This document shows positions 1-8,097 of a stretch of 64,000 nucleotides of DNA, piece after piece (position 1 is the first letter of the stretch; the number at the start of each line of letters is the position of its first letter). Under the pieces are notes generated by a model that had not been told where the DNA came from, did not search any database, and saw only the letters and a program-made list of their open reading frames with translations. The position numbers and the translations under genes were made by a program. The stretch comes from CANMIH01 sp049116335. GTDB taxonomy: Bacteria; Pseudomonadota; Alphaproteobacteria; Rhodobacterales; Rhodobacteraceae. The stretch is from NCBI GenBank assembly GCA_049116335.1, contig JAGDYZ010000002.1:1-64000 (forward strand). Reading direction: 5' to 3'.

Positions 1-909
1 ACCGGGGGCATCCATACACGACCCCTGTTTGTCTTTCTAGCTGTTGAACTGACAGCTTTGTTTCTGATCATCAGCTATGGGGTTGGAGTGCTTCAGGAGT
101 ACATCTCTCCTGAGCGTATCCAGTCCATCCTGAGTTCTCGCAACGGTCGCGGCTATGTCATCGCAGCGCTGATGGGCGCGATCACCCCGTTTTGCTCCTG
201 CTCCACCATCCCATTTCTGAAAGGTCTCTTGCGAGCGCGGGCGGGGTTTGGTCCAATGATGGTATTCTTGTTTTCCAGCCCACTGCTCAACCCGGTGATA
301 ATCGGGCTGTTTGCCGTTACCTTTGGTGTGCAGGTTACGCTAGTCTACTTTGCGATTGCCCTGGGTGTCTCGATTTTGGCGGGGGTCGTGTTGGAACAAT
401 TGCGGTTCGAGCGGTTTGTTGTTCCATCTGCCTATGATGCCCCAAAACCCTCTGGGTGCAGCACAAACTGCGGAGCGACGCCCGCCGAAAGCAAATGGTT
501 GCGGATTTGGCATAGCTCGTGGAAGGATTTCCGAAGTGTGTTGCCTTATTTGCTGGGGGGTATTGCTATCGGGTCGGTCATCTATGGATTTATGCCGACG
601 GACCTGATCACCGAATACGCAGGCAAAGACAATCTTTTGGCCGTTCCTGTCGCTGCGGTGATTGGCATTCCGCTTTATATTCGTGCCGAGGCTGTGATCC
701 CACTTTCAGCAGCTCTGGCGGCAAAAGGTATGTCTCTCGGGGCTGTGATGGCGCTGATTATTGGCAGCGCAGGCGCCAGTTTGACCGAAGTTATCTTGCT
801 CCGCTCGATCTTCCGGCTTCCGATGATCGCAGCGTTTCTACTCGTTATCCTAACCATGGCGATTTCGGCAGGATTCCTCTATGCTCTGACGCCCTTAGGG
901 GCCCTTTGA
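1..909 (+). CDS. Permease of the CSC-motif (DUF318/ArsP-like) family, 5' end outside window
   Basis: The frame is open from base 1, so the gene starts upstream of the window; the TTG at 58 is only an internal codon. About 300 residues are visible. They contain several hydrophobic spans and the family hallmark TPFCSCSTIP near residue 65, followed by a second half with a similar membrane layout (LPYLLGGIAIGSVIYGF, later IGSAGASLTEVILL). This pattern is typical of PF03773 permeases, members of which export metals or metalloids (ArsP, SO_0444-type Cu/Zn efflux). A short Cys/Pro-rich linker (PSGCSTNCG) lies between the halves and may be a metal-binding loop. The substrate cannot be decided from this fragment. 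It is followed by a strong hairpin and the convergent metY gene. Confidence 0.8.
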   Translation, partial: TGGIHTRPLFVFLAVELTALFLIISYGVGVLQEYISPERIQSILSSRNGRGYVIAALMGAITPFCSCSTIPFLKGLLRARAGFGPMMVFLFSSPLLNPVIIGLFAVTFGVQVTLVYFAIALGVSILAGVVLEQLRFERFVVPSAYDAPKPSGCSTNCGATPAESKWLRIWHSSWKDFRSVLPYLLGGIAIGSVIYGFMPTDLITEYAGKDNLLAVPVAAVIGIPLYIRAEAVIPLSAALAAKGMSLGAVMALIIGSAGASLTEVILLRSIFRLPMIAAFLLVILTMAISAGFLYALTPLGAL

Positions 910-915
910 GCGAGT

Positions 916-936
916 GGGTGGCCCAATGGGCCACCC
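916..936. terminator. Bidirectional hairpin between permease and metY
   Basis: A perfect 9-bp inverted repeat, GGGTGGCCC-aat-GGGCCACCC, sits 6 bases after the permease stop and 10 bases before the end of the convergent metY gene. There is no clear U-tract on either strand, so intrinsic termination is likely but not certain. Confidence 0.6.
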
Positions 937-946
937 TAAGATTGCA

Positions 947-2239
947 TCAGGCGTTGGCTTTGGTCAGCGCCTGATCAAGATCAGCCATCAGGTCTTCTGC
1001 GTTTTCGATACCGATGGAAATGCGAACCACATTGGGGGCTGCACCCGCAGCGGTCTGCTGTTCCGGCGTCAACTGGCGGTGCGTGGTCGACGCGGAATGA
1101 ATGACCAGAGAACGCGTGTCCCCGAGATTGGCCACATGGCTAAAGATCTCTAGCGAATCCACAAACTTGATGCAGGCGTCGTATCCGCCTTTCAAAGCCA
1201 CGGTGAACAGTGCACCAGCGCCTTTCGGGCAAATGCGTTCAACACGGTGGTTGTAAGGCGAGCTTTCCAGCCCGGCATAGGTCACTGCCTCAACCGCATC
1301 ATGGCCTTCCAGCCAGCCCGCGATTTTCTGCGCGTTTTCCACGTGGCGCTCCATCCGCAGCGACAGGGTTTCGATCCCCATCAATGTGTAATGTGCCGCC
1401 TGCGGGTTCAGTGTCATGCCGAGGTCACGCAAGCCGATAGCAATGCCATGGAAGGTGAAGGCTAGGGGTCCGAAAGTCTCGTGGAATTTCAGGCCGTGGT
1501 AGGCCGGTTCCGGAGCTGCAAGCGATGGGAATTTGTCACTGGCGGACCAGTCGAATTTGCCGCTGTCGACCACAATCCCGCCGGTTACGGTGCCGTTGCC
1601 GGTGAGGTATTTGGTCAGCGAGTGAACCACCAAAGTCGCGCCGAGGGAAATCGGGTTACACAAGTAAGGCGTTGCCGACGTGTTGTCGACAATCAGAGGC
1701 AGGCCTGCGTTGCCCGCAACACCGGCGATGGCCTCGATGTCAGTGATATAGCCGCCGGGGTTGGCGATGGATTCACAGAAAACAGCACGTGTGTCATCGT
1801 CGATGGCAGCAGAAACAGCATCAAGATCGTCGAAGTCAACGAACTTGGCTTCCCAGCCAAAGCGTTTGATGGTCTGGCTGAACTGGGTGATGGTGCCGCC
1901 GTAGAGGCGTGTCGAGACAACGACGTTTTTACCCGGCCCCATCAGCGGGAACAGTGCCATGATCTGGGCCGCGTGACCCGAAGAACAGGCAACCGCACCG
2001 ACACCGCCTTCTAGCGTCGCAACACGTTCCTGAAGAACGGCAACGGTTGGGTTGGTCAGGCGCGAATAGATGTATCCCACTTCCTGCAGGTTAAACAATG
2101 CGGCCGCATGTTCGGCGTCGCGGAACACATAAGCCGTGGTTTGATAAATCGGGGTCTGGCGTGCGCCGGTGGCCGGATCAGGGCGTGCGCCTGCGTGGAT
2201 CTGCAGTGTGTCAAAGCCGTAGTTCGGGGCGTCGGTCAT
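947..2239 (-). CDS. metY: O-acetylhomoserine sulfhydrylase / aminocarboxypropyltransferase
   Basis: A PLP enzyme of the Cys/Met metabolism family (430 aa) that makes homocysteine from O-acetylhomoserine and sulfide. The PLP-binding lysine is visible in SLTKYLTGNG, and the family glycine-rich and substrate segments (LEGGVGAVACSSGHAAQ, ARLYGGT-like TRLYGGTITQF, NTSATPYLCNP) are present in order. Length matches MetY rather than the shorter MetB/MetC/MetZ enzymes. I chose the ATG at 2239 because it gives the usual N-terminus (MTDAPNYGFDTLQIHAG) and has a good GGGAGGA ribosome site; the frame is open further upstream but without homology. Transcribed alone, with its promoter in the 225 bases shared with the iorAB terminator. 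Confidence 0.93.
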   Translation of the reverse strand: MTDAPNYGFDTLQIHAGARPDPATGARQTPIYQTTAYVFRDAEHAAALFNLQEVGYIYSRLTNPTVAVLQERVATLEGGVGAVACSSGHAAQIMALFPLMGPGKNVVVSTRLYGGTITQFSQTIKRFGWEAKFVDFDDLDAVSAAIDDDTRAVFCESIANPGGYITDIEAIAGVAGNAGLPLIVDNTSATPYLCNPISLGATLVVHSLTKYLTGNGTVTGGIVVDSGKFDWSASDKFPSLAAPEPAYHGLKFHETFGPLAFTFHGIAIGLRDLGMTLNPQAAHYTLMGIETLSLRMERHVENAQKIAGWLEGHDAVEAVTYAGLESSPYNHRVERICPKGAGALFTVALKGGYDACIKFVDSLEIFSHVANLGDTRSLVIHSASTTHRQLTPEQQTAAGAAPNVVRISIGIENAEDLMADLDQALTKANA

Positions 2240-2263
2240 GGAATCCTCCCAGTGGATAAATGT

Positions 2264-2366
2264 CTTTGGCCAAAGGCGTAAGCGATTGTTCCTCGGCTCA
2301 CAATGATTTGAGGCAGGAAAGGGGGGTTCTTCTGCGATTTGGGTGCAATTCCAGAACACTGTTCTG
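2264..2366 (-). promoter_or_regulatory. metY upstream region with two palindromes
   Basis: Two perfect inverted repeats lie upstream of metY: CTTTGGCCAAAG at 2264-2275, 25-36 bases before the start codon, and the odd palindrome CAGAACA-C-TGTTCTG at 2352-2366, about 115-127 bases before it. They could be operators or leader hairpins. I could not match the region to a SAM or SAH riboswitch consensus. Confidence 0.4.
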
Positions 2367-2415
2367 CATTTTGCGTTCGGGAAGTGACGGGTTCAAACTC
2401 TACAGGCGAAACCAA

Positions 2416-2445
2416 AAGAAGGTGGCCAGACTGGGCCACCTTCTT
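2416..2445 (-). terminator. Rho-independent terminator of iorAB
   Basis: A perfect 12-bp stem (AAGAAGGTGGCC paired with GGCCACCTTCTT, 6-base loop). On the minus strand it is followed by TTTTGGTTTC. It lies 19 bases beyond the iorAB stop, in the right orientation to end that transcript. Confidence 0.85.
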
Positions 2446-2463
2446 GTTTAGACAGGGGAAGTG

Positions 2464-5400
2464 TCACATTGTCTTGAGGTGCGTCAGGTGTTCAGCGACC
2501 TGGGGTTTGACCGTTTCAATCGCCAATTCTTTCACAGGACCATATCCGCGAATATCCATCGGAGCCGCGAGGATCTTGTGACAGAGGTCAAGATTGACCT
2601 GGTCAGGGATACTACGCTGTGAAACCTGATCTAGGATGCCCTCAAACCAAGTGATCAGTTCGCGCTCTTGTTTGCGCTCAGCCGTGTAGCGGAACGGATC
2701 CAACACGCTATTTCGAACCCGGCGCAGACGCGACAACCCACCCAACAGTTTCGCAAATCCCGCACCAAACTGGCGCTTCAGAGGCCGTCCCCGGGCGTCT
2801 GTCTTCCGAGAAATCAGGGGCGGGGCCATGTGGTAATTGATCGAGAACCCGTCTTCAAACTCTTCCGCCAACATGTCTTGGAACTCTTGCCCCATATGCA
2901 GACGCGCAACCTCGTACTCATCTTTGATGGCCATCAGCTTATAAAGCGAATTTGCAGCGACGGGACCAAGTGTCTCACGATCCGTTTCCGAAAGGGCCTC
3001 TACAAACCCGGAAATGGTGCGGCGGTACCGCGTGGCGTAGGTAGGGGAATGATATTCCGTCAAACGGGTGACATGGCGATCGACAAGGGCTTCAAAGCTC
3101 AGCGGAGCTGACTGGGGTTTTTCCTCCGACAAAGCCTTTGGATCATGCGACAGCACCCGACCAAGGTCAAAGGCCCGCAGATTTTTCTCGATGGCAACAC
3201 CATTTAGCTCAATGGCCTGTTTCAAGGCGATGTCGCTCACCGGGACAAGACCCGATTGCCAGGCAAAGCCAAGCATCATGACATTGGCAAACACGCTGTC
3301 ACCAAGATACTTCTCGGCCAAGGCATTGGCATCCATGTGCGACAGGTTTTCAGCCCCGATGGCGTTGGCAATGGTCTTGGTGCGGGCAGCGACGCGCAAT
3401 TGCGCATCCCGATTGAGAACCAGATCCCCGGTTGGCATTTCTGCAGTGTTCAGGACCATTTTGGTGCCATTGCGATACAGCACCGACGCTTTCGGGGACG
3501 AGGATACCACCACATCACACCCGATCACCGCATGAGCCCGACCATTGTCAGTGCGCACCTGGTGAATGTTGCTTGGTTTTTCCGCCAGGCGAATAAAGCT
3601 CAGCACTGTGCCGAACTTCTGCGCAAATCCAGTGAAGTCCAGAACGCTTGAGCCTTTGCCCTCCAGGTGGGCCGCCATAGTGATCAGCGCGCCAACGGTG
3701 ACCACGCCCGTCCCACCAACCCCTGTGACGAGCAGATCATAGGGTGCGTTGAGGTTGGTCAGAGAAGGGTAGGGCAGGTCTTCGGTCAGCAAGGCATAAT
3801 CCAGATCTGCCCCTGATTTCTTGCGCCGCACGGCGTTTTCCACGGTGACAAAGCTGGGGCAGAACCCATTGAGACAGGAAAAATCTTTGTTGCAGCTCGA
3901 AAGATTGACCCGTCGTTTGCGCCCGAGTTCCGTCTCCAAAGGTTCGATGCTCAGGCAGTTGCTTTCAACCGAACAGTCGCCACAGCCTTCGCATACGGCA
4001 GGGTTGATAAAGGCGAACCGCTTGGGGTCTTCGATCTTGCCACGTTTGCGCCGGCGCCGTTTCTCGGTGGCGCAGGTTTGTTCGTAGATGATGACAGTCA
4101 CGCCCGGGATTTCGCGCAACTCGCGCTGAACCCCGTCCAGGTCTGAGCGATCGTTAAATGTCGTGCCGGTTGGAAACTCGGCACGGTTGAATTTGTCAAT
4201 GTCATCTGAGACCAGCGCAATGCGCTCGACCCCTTCTGCGCGACAGGTCTGCGCGATGCCCAGCACGGAAACGGGGCCATCTACGGGTTGGCCACCGGTC
4301 ATGGCAACGGCGTCGTTATAGAGGATTTTGTAAGTGATGTTGGTTTCTGCGGCGACGGCCTGCCGGATCGCGAGTGACCCAGAGTGATACCAGGTGCCCT
4401 CACCAAGGTTCTGGAACTGGTGTTTGCCGCCATTGTAAAGCGATGCCACCATGTGGGGCACACCTTCGCCGCCCATCTGGGCATAGCCGACAGTTTCACG
4501 CCCCATCCAGCTTGCCATTACGTGACACCCAATACCGGACGCGGCTTTCGACCCCTCGGGAAGACGGGTTGAGGTGTTATGAGGACAGCCGGAACAGAAA
4601 TAAGGCGTTCGATTGGCACCGGGAACGGCGAGGGTAATTTTAGGCGGAGCGACCAGCGCTTTGGCCTTGTCGAGCAATCCCTCTTCAGGGAAGAATGTGT
4701 TGAGCCGCTCGGCCACAACGGGGACCAGATCAAGCGGGCTGAGCTCGCCGGTCCAGGGCAGCAAGGGGTCCCCAACCGCGCGATGTTTGCCAACCATCTT
4801 TTCGGGTTTATCGCCCGGCCAATCATAGAAGTATTCTTTGAACTGACTTTCGATGATGCCGCGTTTCTCTTCGATCACCATGACTTCGCGTTTGCCGCGG
4901 ACAAACCCAAGCGCATCCCGTCGTGCCAGAGGCCAGACCATGCCGACCTTGTAAATGTCGATGCCAAGGCGACGACAGGCGGCTTCGTCCACACCAAGCA
5001 GGCGTAATGCCTCCATGAGATCCAGATGGCCTTTACCGGTGGTGACAAATCCAAAACTGGCGTCTTTGATGTCGTAGATCGGGTGATCAATTGGGTTGGC
5101 TTCGACAAAGGCTGCCACTGCATCAAGCTTATACTTAATGCGGGTCTCAATTTCCGGGCTGGGCAGATCAGAGCCACGCACATGCAGGCCCGCCGGAGGC
5201 ACTTCGATATCGGGGTAGCGAAAGTCTCGGTCAGAGTGCAGCTCAACCGATTGTCCGCTTTCGACGGTCTCTGAAATGGCCTTGAAACCAACCCAGGTGC
5301 CTGAGAAACGGCTTAAGGCGATGCCATATTCGCCAAAGGCCTGATATTCAGCCACAGAAGCGGGGTTTAGCGTGGGCATAAACCACGACATGAAGGCGAC

Positions 5401-5895
5401 ATCGGATTGATGCGGCATCGACGATGACACACATCCGTGGTCATCACCTGCGACAACCAACACGCCGCCTTTGGCTGCAGAGCCATAGGCATTGCCGTGT
5501 TTCAGCGCGTCACCCGAACGGTCCACACCTGGGCCTTTGCCGTACCACATGGAAAACACGCCATCGACTTCGCAGTCGGGGTCCAAAATCGCCTGCTGAG
5601 CACCCAGAACGGCTGTTGCGCCGAGGTCCTCGTTCACAGCTGGAACAAAAGTGATCTTGTTTTCGGCGGCCAACTCACGGGCGCGCCACAGTTCGAGATC
5701 CAGCCCGCCCAGAGGGGACCCCCGGTAGCCGGAAATAAAGCCCGCTGTGTTTAACCCAGACGACTTATCCCGCCGCGCCTGATCCAGCATGATGCGGACA
5801 AGGGCTTGGGTGCCGGTTAGGAAAACACGTCCTGTCCGCTGGGTATAGCGATCGGACAATTGATAGGGTGCAAAGCTGGGGTTCAGGTCTTGCAT
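2464..5895 (-). CDS. Indolepyruvate ferredoxin oxidoreductase, IorA-IorB fused in one chain
   Basis: A 1143-aa single-chain 2-oxoacid:ferredoxin oxidoreductase. The N-terminal two thirds carry the thiamine-diphosphate modules: GYRGSPLGGLD at the start, and the cofactor-binding part with FCSGCPHNTST near residue 430 and GIGCHVMASWMG just after. A ferredoxin-like segment follows around residues 640-690 (CEGCGDCSVESNC, then CNKDFSCLNGFCPSF). The C-terminal third is the gamma domain (VTGVGGTGVVTVGAL near residue 725). Such fusions oxidatively decarboxylate arylpyruvates or branched 2-oxo acids to acyl-CoA, feeding aromatic amino-acid breakdown. Known separate IorA and IorB subunits together match this length. 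The divergent Lrp-type gene next door is the likely regulator; its aromatic-amino-acid role is inference from the family. Confidence 0.9.
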   Translation of the reverse strand: MQDLNPSFAPYQLSDRYTQRTGRVFLTGTQALVRIMLDQARRDKSSGLNTAGFISGYRGSPLGGLDLELWRARELAAENKITFVPAVNEDLGATAVLGAQQAILDPDCEVDGVFSMWYGKGPGVDRSGDALKHGNAYGSAAKGGVLVVAGDDHGCVSSSMPHQSDVAFMSWFMPTLNPASVAEYQAFGEYGIALSRFSGTWVGFKAISETVESGQSVELHSDRDFRYPDIEVPPAGLHVRGSDLPSPEIETRIKYKLDAVAAFVEANPIDHPIYDIKDASFGFVTTGKGHLDLMEALRLLGVDEAACRRLGIDIYKVGMVWPLARRDALGFVRGKREVMVIEEKRGIIESQFKEYFYDWPGDKPEKMVGKHRAVGDPLLPWTGELSPLDLVPVVAERLNTFFPEEGLLDKAKALVAPPKITLAVPGANRTPYFCSGCPHNTSTRLPEGSKAASGIGCHVMASWMGRETVGYAQMGGEGVPHMVASLYNGGKHQFQNLGEGTWYHSGSLAIRQAVAAETNITYKILYNDAVAMTGGQPVDGPVSVLGIAQTCRAEGVERIALVSDDIDKFNRAEFPTGTTFNDRSDLDGVQRELREIPGVTVIIYEQTCATEKRRRRKRGKIEDPKRFAFINPAVCEGCGDCSVESNCLSIEPLETELGRKRRVNLSSCNKDFSCLNGFCPSFVTVENAVRRKKSGADLDYALLTEDLPYPSLTNLNAPYDLLVTGVGGTGVVTVGALITMAAHLEGKGSSVLDFTGFAQKFGTVLSFIRLAEKPSNIHQVRTDNGRAHAVIGCDVVVSSSPKASVLYRNGTKMVLNTAEMPTGDLVLNRDAQLRVAARTKTIANAIGAENLSHMDANALAEKYLGDSVFANVMMLGFAWQSGLVPVSDIALKQAIELNGVAIEKNLRAFDLGRVLSHDPKALSEEKPQSAPLSFEALVDRHVTRLTEYHSPTYATRYRRTISGFVEALSETDRETLGPVAANSLYKLMAIKDEYEVARLHMGQEFQDMLAEEFEDGFSINYHMAPPLISRKTDARGRPLKRQFGAGFAKLLGGLSRLRRVRNSVLDPFRYTAERKQERELITWFEGILDQVSQRSIPDQVNLDLCHKILAAPMDIRGYGPVKELAIETVKPQVAEHLTHLKTM

Positions 5896-5983
5896 TGAAG
5901 GCCTCCGGGCGTTTTTTCCTAGTATCTCCCGAAATGTCTGGGTAAATCGGCCAAATCACTACAGCATGGGCCTCTATGTTGGT

Positions 5984-5992
5984 GCATAATGC
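5984..5992. promoter_or_regulatory. Possible Lrp-type operator GCATAATGC
   Basis: A short perfect palindrome in the 129-base divergent region between iorAB and the Lrp gene, embedded in a longer imperfect repeat (TTGGTGCAT-A-ATGCCACAA). It covers the upstream ATG at 5989, which argues for translation from the ATG at 6025. Lrp/AsnC proteins commonly bind such weak AT-rich palindromes. Confidence 0.35.
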
Positions 5993-6024
5993 CACAAACT
6001 ACCCATTATTCGGATAAATCACCC

Positions 6025-6483
6025 ATGAAGCTTGATGCACGGGACCGCCAACTCTTAACTCTCCTGCAGGAAGACTGTCGCCTGTCTAACGCGGATCTTG
6101 CCGACAAGGTGGGGATGTCCTCGTCTGCCTGTTGGCGGCGTGTGCGCCAATTTGAAGAGGCGGGTGTCATCGCGCGCTACAAAGCAGAAGTGACACCAGA
6201 TCAAATTGGACTTGAATTTCAAGCGCTGGTCCACATTCAGCTCACCCGACATAATCCCGAACATCTGCAACAGTTTATCACAGCGGTGCAGACCCAAAGC
6301 GAGGTTTTGGAATGCTTCGCCACAACAGGACAAGCGGATTATCTGTTGCGTGTGCTTTGTGAGAATATCGCAGAGTACAATCGATTTCTCGAAGAGTTCC
6401 TGTTTCGCCTCCCTGCGGTGGAAAGCGCACAGACCAATGTTGTGCTCAAAGAGATTAAGCGAAACCGCGGTATTCCGCTCTGA
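6025..6483 (+). CDS. Lrp/AsnC family transcriptional regulator
   Basis: A 152-aa regulator. The N-terminal winged helix (LDARDRQLLTLLQEDCRLSNADLADKVGMSSSACWRRVRQFEEAG) is followed by the RAM ligand domain. It is divergent from iorAB, which suggests control of that gene in response to an amino acid. I start it at ATG 6025, where the protein begins MKLDARD as is usual for the family; an ATG at 5989 would add 12 residues but overlaps a palindrome. Neither start has a strong ribosome site. Confidence 0.88.
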   Translation: MKLDARDRQLLTLLQEDCRLSNADLADKVGMSSSACWRRVRQFEEAGVIARYKAEVTPDQIGLEFQALVHIQLTRHNPEHLQQFITAVQTQSEVLECFATTGQADYLLRVLCENIAEYNRFLEEFLFRLPAVESAQTNVVLKEIKRNRGIPL

Positions 6484-6585
6484 TTGCTTTGCGAAGCGCC
6501 CAATGTTCGGGCGCATGGCATCGATTTCGACGAAATCTTGGGCTGACACGCTCAAGATGAGGAGCTTTTGGGACAGGATGCTTAA

Positions 6586-6723
6586 ATTCGCGACGCTGGG
6601 CTGAAATCTAGACGGGCAGCAACTCAAAGGCCCGTTTCCATCACGTACCAGCCGACATATCCCATTGAAGCCGACCTCGACAGTCAGCCCCGTGCGCAGG
6701 GCAAAGCTGTTGTATCCAGTAAG
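6586..6723 (+). other. In-frame 5' extension of ureD without a standard start codon
   Basis: The frame of ureD is open from the base after a TAA at 6583 to the ATG at 6724. Its last residues (DSQPRAQGKAVVSSK) match the conserved UreD beginning, where a QPRAxG-like motif precedes the first beta strand. No ATG, GTG or TTG occurs in this stretch. Non-standard candidates are CTG 6601, ATC 6640 (preceded by AAAGG at 6626-6630) and ATT 6664. Either an unusual start codon is used, or the start was lost through a frameshift or sequence error. Confidence 0.5.
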
Positions 6724-7476
6724 ATGCGAGGCTGTCGCAGTGTTATTCAGGCTTTGCATCAATCTGGTTCACTCAAGGTGCTGTTCCCGCGCAGTTCATC
6801 TGATTTACAGGCCGTAATGATCAACACGGCTGGCGGGGTGACGGGAGGGGACCGGTTTGAGCAGGTCTTTACTGTCGGCGCCACGTCAGAGCTGACACTG
6901 ACCACACAAGCGGCCGAGCGGGCCTATCGGGCGCAACCGGGCCAAATTGGCCGTATCGCGACCCATGTGAAGGTGGGAGCAGATGCGCGCGCCAACTGGC
7001 TTCCGCAAGAGACCATTCTCTTTGATGGCTGCGCCATGCAGCGGACCCTTACCGTAGACCTGGCGGACACTGCCCAGCTCACATATTGTGAACCGCTTGT
7101 TTTTGGACGGCATGCCATGGGAGAGACCCTGAGACAGGGGAGCTTTCGTGACAAGGTGTCCATCACACGCTCAGGCCACCTTCTTTATCTTGATACGATA
7201 AAACTCGACGGTGCGATAACCGAACACCTCTCTCAAATGGCTGTTGCAGATGGCGCAGGGTCGATGGTGAGCTTGGTTCACGTCGGGCCAGATGCCGAAG
7301 GACATCTGGCTGCGGTCCGTCATCTTCTTCCGACCACCGGAGGCGCAAGCCTTGTGTTGCCTGACGTGCTGGTGATGCGCGCGCTGGCCCCTGACAGCTT
7401 TGCCCTCCGTCAATTTCTGTGCCCGATCCTGACCCGTCTCATGGGGCGGGCGCTTCCTCGACCCTGGATGATCTGA
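6724..7476 (+). CDS. ureD: Urease accessory protein UreD
   Basis: The scaffold protein of urease activation, which forms UreD-F-G with apo-urease for nickel delivery. Recognised by SGSLKVLFPR, then MINTAGGVTGGDRF and LTTQAAERAYR, the most conserved UreD segments, and by its place directly before ureA (1-base gap). The 250 residues from ATG 6724 lack the usual first 20-40 residues; the missing homologous part lies in frame just upstream but has no standard start codon (see the neighbouring entry). The product from 6724 alone would probably be impaired, so a non-ATG start is likely. Confidence 0.85.
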   Translation: MRGCRSVIQALHQSGSLKVLFPRSSSDLQAVMINTAGGVTGGDRFEQVFTVGATSELTLTTQAAERAYRAQPGQIGRIATHVKVGADARANWLPQETILFDGCAMQRTLTVDLADTAQLTYCEPLVFGRHAMGETLRQGSFRDKVSITRSGHLLYLDTIKLDGAITEHLSQMAVADGAGSMVSLVHVGPDAEGHLAAVRHLLPTTGGASLVLPDVLVMRALAPDSFALRQFLCPILTRLMGRALPRPWMI

Positions 7477-7477
7477 C

Positions 7478-7780
7478 ATGAATCTCACCCCACGAGAAAA
7501 AGACAAACTGTTGGTGGCAATGGCCGCTGAGGTGGCCCGCAAGCGTCTGGCGCGCGGTGTGAAACTAAATCACCCCGAGGCCATAGCGCTTATCACCGAT
7601 GCCGTGGTTGAAGGTGCTCGGGATGGCCGCAGCGTGGCTGAAATGATGGAAGCTGGGGCGTCGGTGATCACATATGACCAATGCATGACGGGCGTACCAG
7701 AGATGATCCACGATGTTCAGGTCGAGGCAACTTTTCCGGATGGCACCAAACTGGTGACCGTCCACAATCCAATCCGTTGA
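7478..7780 (+). CDS. ureA: Urease gamma subunit
   Basis: A 100-aa structural subunit of the trimeric urease type found in most bacteria, where gamma and beta are separate small chains. It matches the family end to end: MNLTPREKDKLLVAMAAEVARKRLARG, then NHPEAIALITDAVVEGARDG and the C-terminal VQVEATFPDGTKLVTVHNPI. Starts 2 bases after the ureD stop and 11 bases before ureB, so it is translated as part of the operon. Confidence 0.97.
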   Translation: MNLTPREKDKLLVAMAAEVARKRLARGVKLNHPEAIALITDAVVEGARDGRSVAEMMEAGASVITYDQCMTGVPEMIHDVQVEATFPDGTKLVTVHNPIR

Positions 7781-7791
7781 GAGGTGATGCC

Positions 7792-8097
7792 ATGATCCCC
7801 GGAGAAGTCATTACCCCCGAAACTAACCTAATCTTGAATGCAGGCCGTGAAGCGATAACCCTGATAGTCTCCAACACCGGTGATCGGCCTGTGCAGGTGG
7901 GCAGTCACTACCATTTCGCCGAAACCAATCCCGCGCTTGACTTTGATCGCATGGCGTCGCGCGGGCGACGACTGGATATCGCCGCTGGAACCGCTGTTCG
8001 GTTTGAACCGGGGCAGCGCCGCGAGGTCCAGTTGATCCCAATTTCTGGGGCGCGACGTATTTATGGGTTCAACCAAAAGATCATGGGAGAGCTCTGA
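7792..8097 (+). CDS. ureB: Urease beta subunit
   Basis: A 101-aa structural subunit with the expected MIPGEVI beginning and the conserved VGSHYHFAETNPAL and RFEPGQRREVQLIP segments. ATG 7792 has a good GAGAGGTGA ribosome site 5 bases upstream. The stop overlaps the ureC start as TGATG, so the two are translationally coupled. Confidence 0.97.
   Translation: MIPGEVITPETNLILNAGREAITLIVSNTGDRPVQVGSHYHFAETNPALDFDRMASRGRRLDIAAGTAVRFEPGQRREVQLIPISGARRIYGFNQKIMGEL

Noticed and set aside
2240..2400. SAM or SAH riboswitch upstream of metY
   Set aside because: A CCGAGGA stretch on the minus strand recalls the SAH element, but the rest of the consensus and the pairing do not fit.
2375..2414. tRNA-like 3' end (GGGTTCAAAC followed by ACCA) on the plus strand
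   Set aside because: The T-stem pairs poorly, no matching 5' acceptor strand or anticodon arm is found upstream, and the following hairpin is explained as the iorAB terminator. At best it is a decayed remnant.
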